In this document: piece after piece, positions 15,132 to 18,298 of the stretch | Layout of the letters: every line of letters begins with the position of its first letter | Numbering within the stretch: position 1 is the stretch's first letter | Origin: Amoeboradix gromovi | Taxonomy: Eukaryota; Sanchytriomycota; Sanchytriomycetes; Sanchytriales; Sanchytriaceae | Reading direction: 5' to 3' | DNA length: 18,298 nt | Assembly (NCBI GenBank): GCA_018985225.1 | Contig: JADGIF010000130.1 | Coordinates: 1 to 18,298 of the forward strand | Notes under the pieces: generated by a model | The model's input: the letters and a program-made list of their open reading frames with translations, nothing else | The model's database searches: none | What the model was told of the DNA's origin: nothing | Position numbers and translations under genes: made by a program

Positions 15132-16931
15132 TTAATCCTTTTTCATCAATTCCATAAATACTTTTTGAGATATCTTCACTTGCCCAATAGATTTTAATTT
15201 CTTCTTACCTTCCTTTTGCCGTTCTAATAATTTCATTTTACGAGTTTGATCTGAACCGCTTTTGATCTTTGCAGTCACATCTTTTCGATATGCGTTGATT
15301 TTCTCTCTAGCTAATATTTTCTTTCCTATCGCAGCTTGTATGATAATCTCAAATTGCTGCCTATCCAATAGATCCTTTAATTTCTTTGTTATAACACGAG
15401 CACTGTATTCCACAGTTGTTCTGTGTATTACGCAACTTAAAGTGTCCGCAGGCTTTCCGTTTAATAATATGTTTAACTTGACCATATCCGAATCTACATA
15501 ACCGGCATCATCATAAGTTAAACTGGCATAACCTGAAGAGTAGGATTTTAATCTGTCATGAAAATCAAGTGCAATTTCGGCCAAGGGTAAAGTGCATTGA
15601 ATTACGACCTGATTATCCATATAGTCTGATTTATTCAGTATTCCGCGTCGATTGAAAATAAGTTCAACTATTTGCCCTTCATATTCTACAGGAGTAATTA
15701 TCTCGGCATTTGCAATCGGCTCCTGAACAGAAGATACATTTAGCAGACTGTTCGACTCTGGAAACTCCATGGGAGAGTCTATCATTCGGAATGATGAATC
15801 TTTATTAATTATTTTATAGCTTACATTTGGAGTAGTACAGATGGAATGGACATTGAATTCATCCTTTAATCTAGATACAAATATTTCCATGTGAAGTGAT
15901 CCTAAAAACCCAAGTCTAAAACCCTGCCCCAAAGACCCAGAACTTTCTTTTTGAACTGCAACACTAGAATCATTTAACTTCAATTTAGATATGCTTTCAT
16001 CAAGCTTCTTATAATCATTATTGTCAATCGGATAACAGCCACAGAACACCATAGGCATTAGGGGTTGAAAACCCGGTAGTGCCTTAACTGGGAATCCAGC
16101 TTGATAGAACGTGTCTCCTACTTTTGCTTCTCTGATATCCCTCATATTAGGTATTATATATCCTACCTGTCCTGCATGTAATTCACCTACTCGAATCTCT
16201 TCTGGGGAGAACACACCAATTTGTCTTATTTCATACTGTTTCTTAAAAGCACAAGATTCTACAATCATTCCTTCTTTTATATATCCACCACGGATATTAA
16301 CAAGACAAACCACACCATTATATTGATCAAACCAAGAATCCATCAGCATTATCGAAGTTGGATCAGATCTCTTGGCTTTTGGAGGAGGTATCTTGTTAAT
16401 AATAGCGTTTAGTACCTTATCGACATGAGTTCCATTTTTTGCAGATGTATAAATTATGTCTTCCAATGGTAAATTGAACATGTCCACGATAGACAACGCG
16501 ACTTTGTCAGGATCCGCCAGTAAGTTATCAATCTTATTTACCACAGGTATTACAGTATGATGTGTTAGCAGTCTAAAGTTAGCAACAGTTTGTGCTTGTA
16601 TACCTTTAACAGCGTCTACTACCAGAATGACACCGTCACAGGATTCCAATGATTTACGAACCTCGTAATTGAAATCAACATGACCTGGTGTATCTATCAG
16701 ATTAAGCAAGTATCCATTATGTATCATAGCTGCAGATTGAGCTTTAACAGTGATTCCTCGTTGTTGTTCAACCAAGAGTTTGTCAAGATATTGCTTTTTC
16801 GCATCATTAGGAAGGCATCCCGTTAGTTTCAGCAATGAGTCACTTAATGTTGATTTTCCATGATCTATGTGTGCTATAATCGCAAAGTTCTTGATTTTGA
16901 AGGGTAGGGTGTTTTTGATGACTTGCAACAT
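15132..16931 (-). CDS. GUF1: Mitochondrial translation factor GUF1 (LepA/EF4 family)
   Basis: GTPase that binds mitochondrial ribosomes and promotes back-translocation or fidelity under stress. G1 is AHIDHGKST (20-28), G2 QRGIT (57-61), G3 DTPGH (80-84), G4 NKID (132-135) and G5 SAK (about 158-160). LepA-specific features follow: the LGFLGSLHMEIFVSRLKDEF segment, NRRGIL, and the C-terminal LepA domain with RQQFEIIIQAAIGKKILARE and MKLLERQKEGKKKLKSIG. At 599 aa it has the length of bacterial LepA. Only about 14 residues precede the P-loop strand, so the usual long presequence of Guf1 is missing; MLQVIKNTLPFKIKN may act as a minimal import signal. It is divergent from SURF1 with just 24 bp between the start codons. 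Confidence 0.96.
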   Translation of the reverse strand: MLQVIKNTLPFKIKNFAIIAHIDHGKSTLSDSLLKLTGCLPNDAKKQYLDKLLVEQQRGITVKAQSAAMIHNGYLLNLIDTPGHVDFNYEVRKSLESCDGVILVVDAVKGIQAQTVANFRLLTHHTVIPVVNKIDNLLADPDKVALSIVDMFNLPLEDIIYTSAKNGTHVDKVLNAIINKIPPPKAKRSDPTSIMLMDSWFDQYNGVVCLVNIRGGYIKEGMIVESCAFKKQYEIRQIGVFSPEEIRVGELHAGQVGYIIPNMRDIREAKVGDTFYQAGFPVKALPGFQPLMPMVFCGCYPIDNNDYKKLDESISKLKLNDSSVAVQKESSGSLGQGFRLGFLGSLHMEIFVSRLKDEFNVHSICTTPNVSYKIINKDSSFRMIDSPMEFPESNSLLNVSSVQEPIANAEIITPVEYEGQIVELIFNRRGILNKSDYMDNQVVIQCTLPLAEIALDFHDRLKSYSSGYASLTYDDAGYVDSDMVKLNILLNGKPADTLSCVIHRTTVEYSARVITKKLKDLLDRQQFEIIIQAAIGKKILAREKINAYRKDVTAKIKSGSDQTRKMKLLERQKEGKKKLKSIGQVKISQKVFMELMKKD

Positions 16932-16955
16932 CCTAGAATTTGACGGATAAAACTC
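16932..16955. promoter_or_regulatory. 24-bp divergent promoter gap GUF1/SURF1
   Basis: The two ATGs face away from each other across 24 bp. Transcription signals of each gene must therefore lie inside the other gene, or the start codons used are further inside. Both products are mitochondrial, so shared regulation is plausible but not shown. Confidence 0.45.
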
Positions 16956-17546
16956 ATGATTTTATGGGCATTTCCAATTACAACCACAGGGTTAGGCATA
17001 TGGCAAGTATACCGCTACAGATGGAAGCAAGCTTTAATTACCGAAGCAGAGAACAATCTGAAGAAAGAGCCTTTAAAGGAGCCAACTAATGAACCATATC
17101 GAAGAATTGAATTAAAAGGTGAATTGGAGGACAGACAAGTGAAAATAAACGGAATAGAAAATGGAAAACGTGGTCACTATATAATACAGCCGTTTGTTTT
17201 AAGTGGCACCCGAATTCTTGTCCAACGCGGATTTGTAGAAGAAGGAAAGAATATAAACACTAATAGTGAACATGGCCTCATAATGAAGCACGAAGAACAA
17301 GGATATCGTCCTGATAATACAGGCTCTGAGTGGTTCTGGAAAGACGTGGAGTCGCTTTCTAAGCAGTTTGACACAAAACCAGTTATTGTTGCAATGCTCA
17401 AGGAAAAAGGTCACAAATATGGAATGGAGCCTAAACCTAGTTATAGAAATAATCATATGCAATACATTGTTACTTGGTTTTCTATATCGATTATTACTGC
17501 ACTATTAATAAAATATAAAAGACCTGTGAAGAAACAGTTTGGCTGA
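16956..17546 (+). CDS. SURF1: Cytochrome c oxidase assembly protein SURF1/Shy1
   Basis: Inner-membrane factor needed for heme a insertion into Cox1. Two membrane segments bracket a soluble domain, as in the family: an N-terminal helix leading into GLGIWQVYRYRWKQALI (12-28; family GxWQxxRRxWK), and the C-terminal ITALLI helix (about 174-186) after NNHMQYIVTWF (165-175; family NNHLxYxxTWY). Other family positions are PYRRIELKGEL (47-57), GYHYIIQPF-like GHYIIQPF (73-80) and LVQRGFV (88-94). At 196 aa it is shorter than human SURF1 (300) or yeast Shy1; it has no presequence before the first helix and a trimmed middle. It could therefore be a minimal but complete protein, or the start could be further upstream through an intron; no such exon is visible. 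Confidence 0.92.
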   Translation: MILWAFPITTTGLGIWQVYRYRWKQALITEAENNLKKEPLKEPTNEPYRRIELKGELEDRQVKINGIENGKRGHYIIQPFVLSGTRILVQRGFVEEGKNINTNSEHGLIMKHEEQGYRPDNTGSEWFWKDVESLSKQFDTKPVIVAMLKEKGHKYGMEPKPSYRNNHMQYIVTWFSISIITALLIKYKRPVKKQFG

Positions 17547-17630
17547 GTTGAATTGTTTATTTAGTAAATTCAAGAATTATAGCCAGAATTTTTTAAAACA
17601 ATACTCATTTTTAAGTGTAGTAAGCCCGAA
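17547..17630. other. Short spacer after SURF1
   Basis: 84 bp of AT-rich sequence holding the SURF1 3' end; no gene is seen. The homologous transposon remnant begins at about 17631. Confidence 0.4.
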
Positions 17631-18092
17631 GACAGCTCGATTGTTTTCTTGAATAAATCATTTATCGCGAATTTGTATGCATTTTTGTATAATTTCAAGA
17701 CTTTCCAGATTTTTCTAATAGCTTAAACACTCGATATTCTTCCTTTTCGCAATGGTAAATCAATTTTAAAGAAATAACTAGTAGGTACAGCATACATTCT
17801 TCAACACTGAGGAACTGATCCAAACATGGAAGAATTAGATGTCTTTCAATGCCTAGACAGTGATATCTGTACAATTTATTCAAGGAACGCTTGATGTTCA
17901 AATGTAAACAAAGAGGAAAGACGATAATCGAATGTAATGAATCATTTACTGGTCAGACATGTACAAGGTGTGAAAATCTTAAGAAAACCAATTTGGAAAC
18001 CTGAACCTGTACAAAATGTCATTTGAAGATAGATAGAGACCATATGGCAGCAAGGAACATATACATCAAGTATCTGTATCCTTATTCTATCT

Positions 18093-18132
18093 CGCCTCAG
18101 GGTAGTGAAAGCGTGAGCAATCACTGTAACGG
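18093..18132 (+). ncRNA. Candidate guide-RNA scaffold block (omega-RNA-like), copy 2
   Basis: Counterpart of 6742-6781, with only two differing bases. It contains GTGA-GCAA-TCAC at 18113-18124 (GNRA-capped 4-bp stem). The lower pairs differ from copy 1 (C/T and G/G mismatches), so the stem does not show compensatory support below the mismatch. The block is still inside the open frame here (reading SPQGSESVSNHCNG), whereas in copy 1 the same bases fall in another frame. Confidence 0.3.
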
Positions 18133-18154
18133 AGATCTAGCATTAGTTTCTCTG

Positions 18155-18195
18155 TGGATATTCTCGATTTTCTCGGAAATCAGGTCTTTCAACGA
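18155..18195 (+). repeat. Conserved 3' tail block of the Fanzor-like element
   Basis: TATTCTCGATTTTCTCGGAA followed by ATCAGGTCTTTCAACGAGG is the best version of a roughly 40-bp block also found at 6811-6851 (+), 7270-7312 (-) and 14040-14093 (-). Each time it lies at the distal end of the element or alone. GATTT-TCTCGG-AAATC can form a hairpin. It may be the element terminus or part of a structured RNA. Confidence 0.55.
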
Positions 18196-18247
18196 GGAGT
18201 ATCACGATCTTGAACATATAAATAGCACCACTAAAATATTAGTTTAA

Positions 18248-18298
18248 TTAATAAATGCATCTGTGCTTAATCTCAAAAAGCCAAACCACCTAGCACCA
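18248..18298. other. Window edge
   Basis: 51 bp of AT-rich sequence after the remnant; nothing can be called. Confidence 0.3.

Larger units (their letters stand above)
17631..18247 (+). pseudogene. TnpB/Fanzor-like RNA-guided nuclease remnant, copy 2 (better preserved)
   Basis: One frame from 17864 to 18247 is broken by a single TGA at 18002-18004. It reads YLYNLFKERLMFKCKQRGK, then TIIECNESFTGQTCTRC (codons near 17921-17971), then after the TGA TCTKCHLKIDRDHMAARNI (18005-18061). This is the end of a TnpB/Fanzor protein: the helix before the ribbon (family LxxxxFKxxLxYKxxxxGxxVIEVxExxTS), two CxxC zinc pairs (17960-17971 and 18008-18019), and the RuvC-III motif DRDxxAARNI with its catalytic Asp (18038-18040). 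The family is known from bacterial IS200/605 and IS607 elements and, as Fanzor, from fungi, protists and giant viruses. Upstream sequence (17631-17863) is shared with copy 1 but is full of stops, and RuvC-I and RuvC-II are not seen. It is therefore a dead 3' fragment. The element may continue past 18247 towards the window edge. Confidence 0.78.

Noticed and set aside
17695-17901. Minus-strand 68-aa frame inside the Fanzor remnant
   Set aside because: The corresponding frame is not kept in copy 1, while the plus-strand zinc ribbon is recognisable.
18002-18004. TGA recoded as an amino acid in this genome
   Set aside because: Intact genes here end with TGA (for example GT92, GTP cyclohydrolase II, SURF1) and use TGG for Trp, so the internal TGA codons mark decay or splicing, not a new code.
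1-18298. tRNA, rRNA or CRISPR arrays
   Set aside because: GTTCAAATCC-like and GGTTCGATC phrases (for example near 10550 and 4930) lie inside conserved coding genes without cloverleaf context, and no regularly spaced direct repeats are present.

Overview
The window is about 18.3 kb of AT-rich nuclear DNA from a eukaryote with a very compact gene layout. Most likely it is an early-diverging fungus. Supporting this are a stand-alone fungal-type GTP cyclohydrolase II (riboflavin synthesis, absent from animals), a short Swi1-like ARID protein, TRM112, ORC2, SmD2, NTF2, a GUF1 translation factor and SURF1. There are also genes that brewing-type yeasts usually lack: DNA polymerase iota, a SIRT4-class sirtuin and a GT92 glycosyltransferase. 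The genes read as single open frames without an obvious need for introns, with gaps as short as 16 to 45 bp. The species cannot be named from the sequence.

Layout. A 5' flank of 462 bp without a gene precedes a GT92 membrane-anchored glycosyltransferase (+). Then come SmD2 (-), a tiny hydrophobic candidate ORF (-) and an ARID/Swi1-like chromatin-remodelling subunit (-). From about 5.17 to 7.56 kb lies a repeat-rich island: two copies of a terminal-inverted-repeat element face each other across TRM112 (-) and a decayed TnpB/Fanzor-like element (+), with a second Zn-ribbon-like remnant (-) just outside. From 7.9 to 13.98 kb follows a dense housekeeping block: an unknown basic protein (+), POLI (+), ORC2 (-), a small basic protein (+), GTP cyclohydrolase II (+), a LEA-like stress protein (+), a SIRT4-like sirtuin (-) and NTF2 (-). 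After a fragment of the Fanzor-element tail (14.04 kb) and a small membrane ORF broken by one TGA (-), GUF1 (-) and SURF1 (+) form a divergent mitochondrial pair 24 bp apart. The window ends in a second, better preserved TnpB/Fanzor remnant (+).

The genes are mostly unrelated housekeeping functions (splicing, chromatin, replication and repair, tRNA and protein modification, riboflavin synthesis, nuclear import, mitochondrial translation and respiration) and do not form one pathway. The only functional pairing is GUF1 with SURF1: mitochondrial translation, and assembly of the oxidase whose core subunits are mitochondrially translated. The most interesting material is the family of decayed TnpB/Fanzor-like elements. 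Two copies share a Zn-ribbon/RuvC-III protein tail, followed by a 40-bp block that is nearly identical (38/40), can form a GNRA hairpin, and sits in different reading frames in the two copies. That is what a guide-RNA (omega-RNA-like) scaffold at the 3' end of such a nuclease gene might look like.
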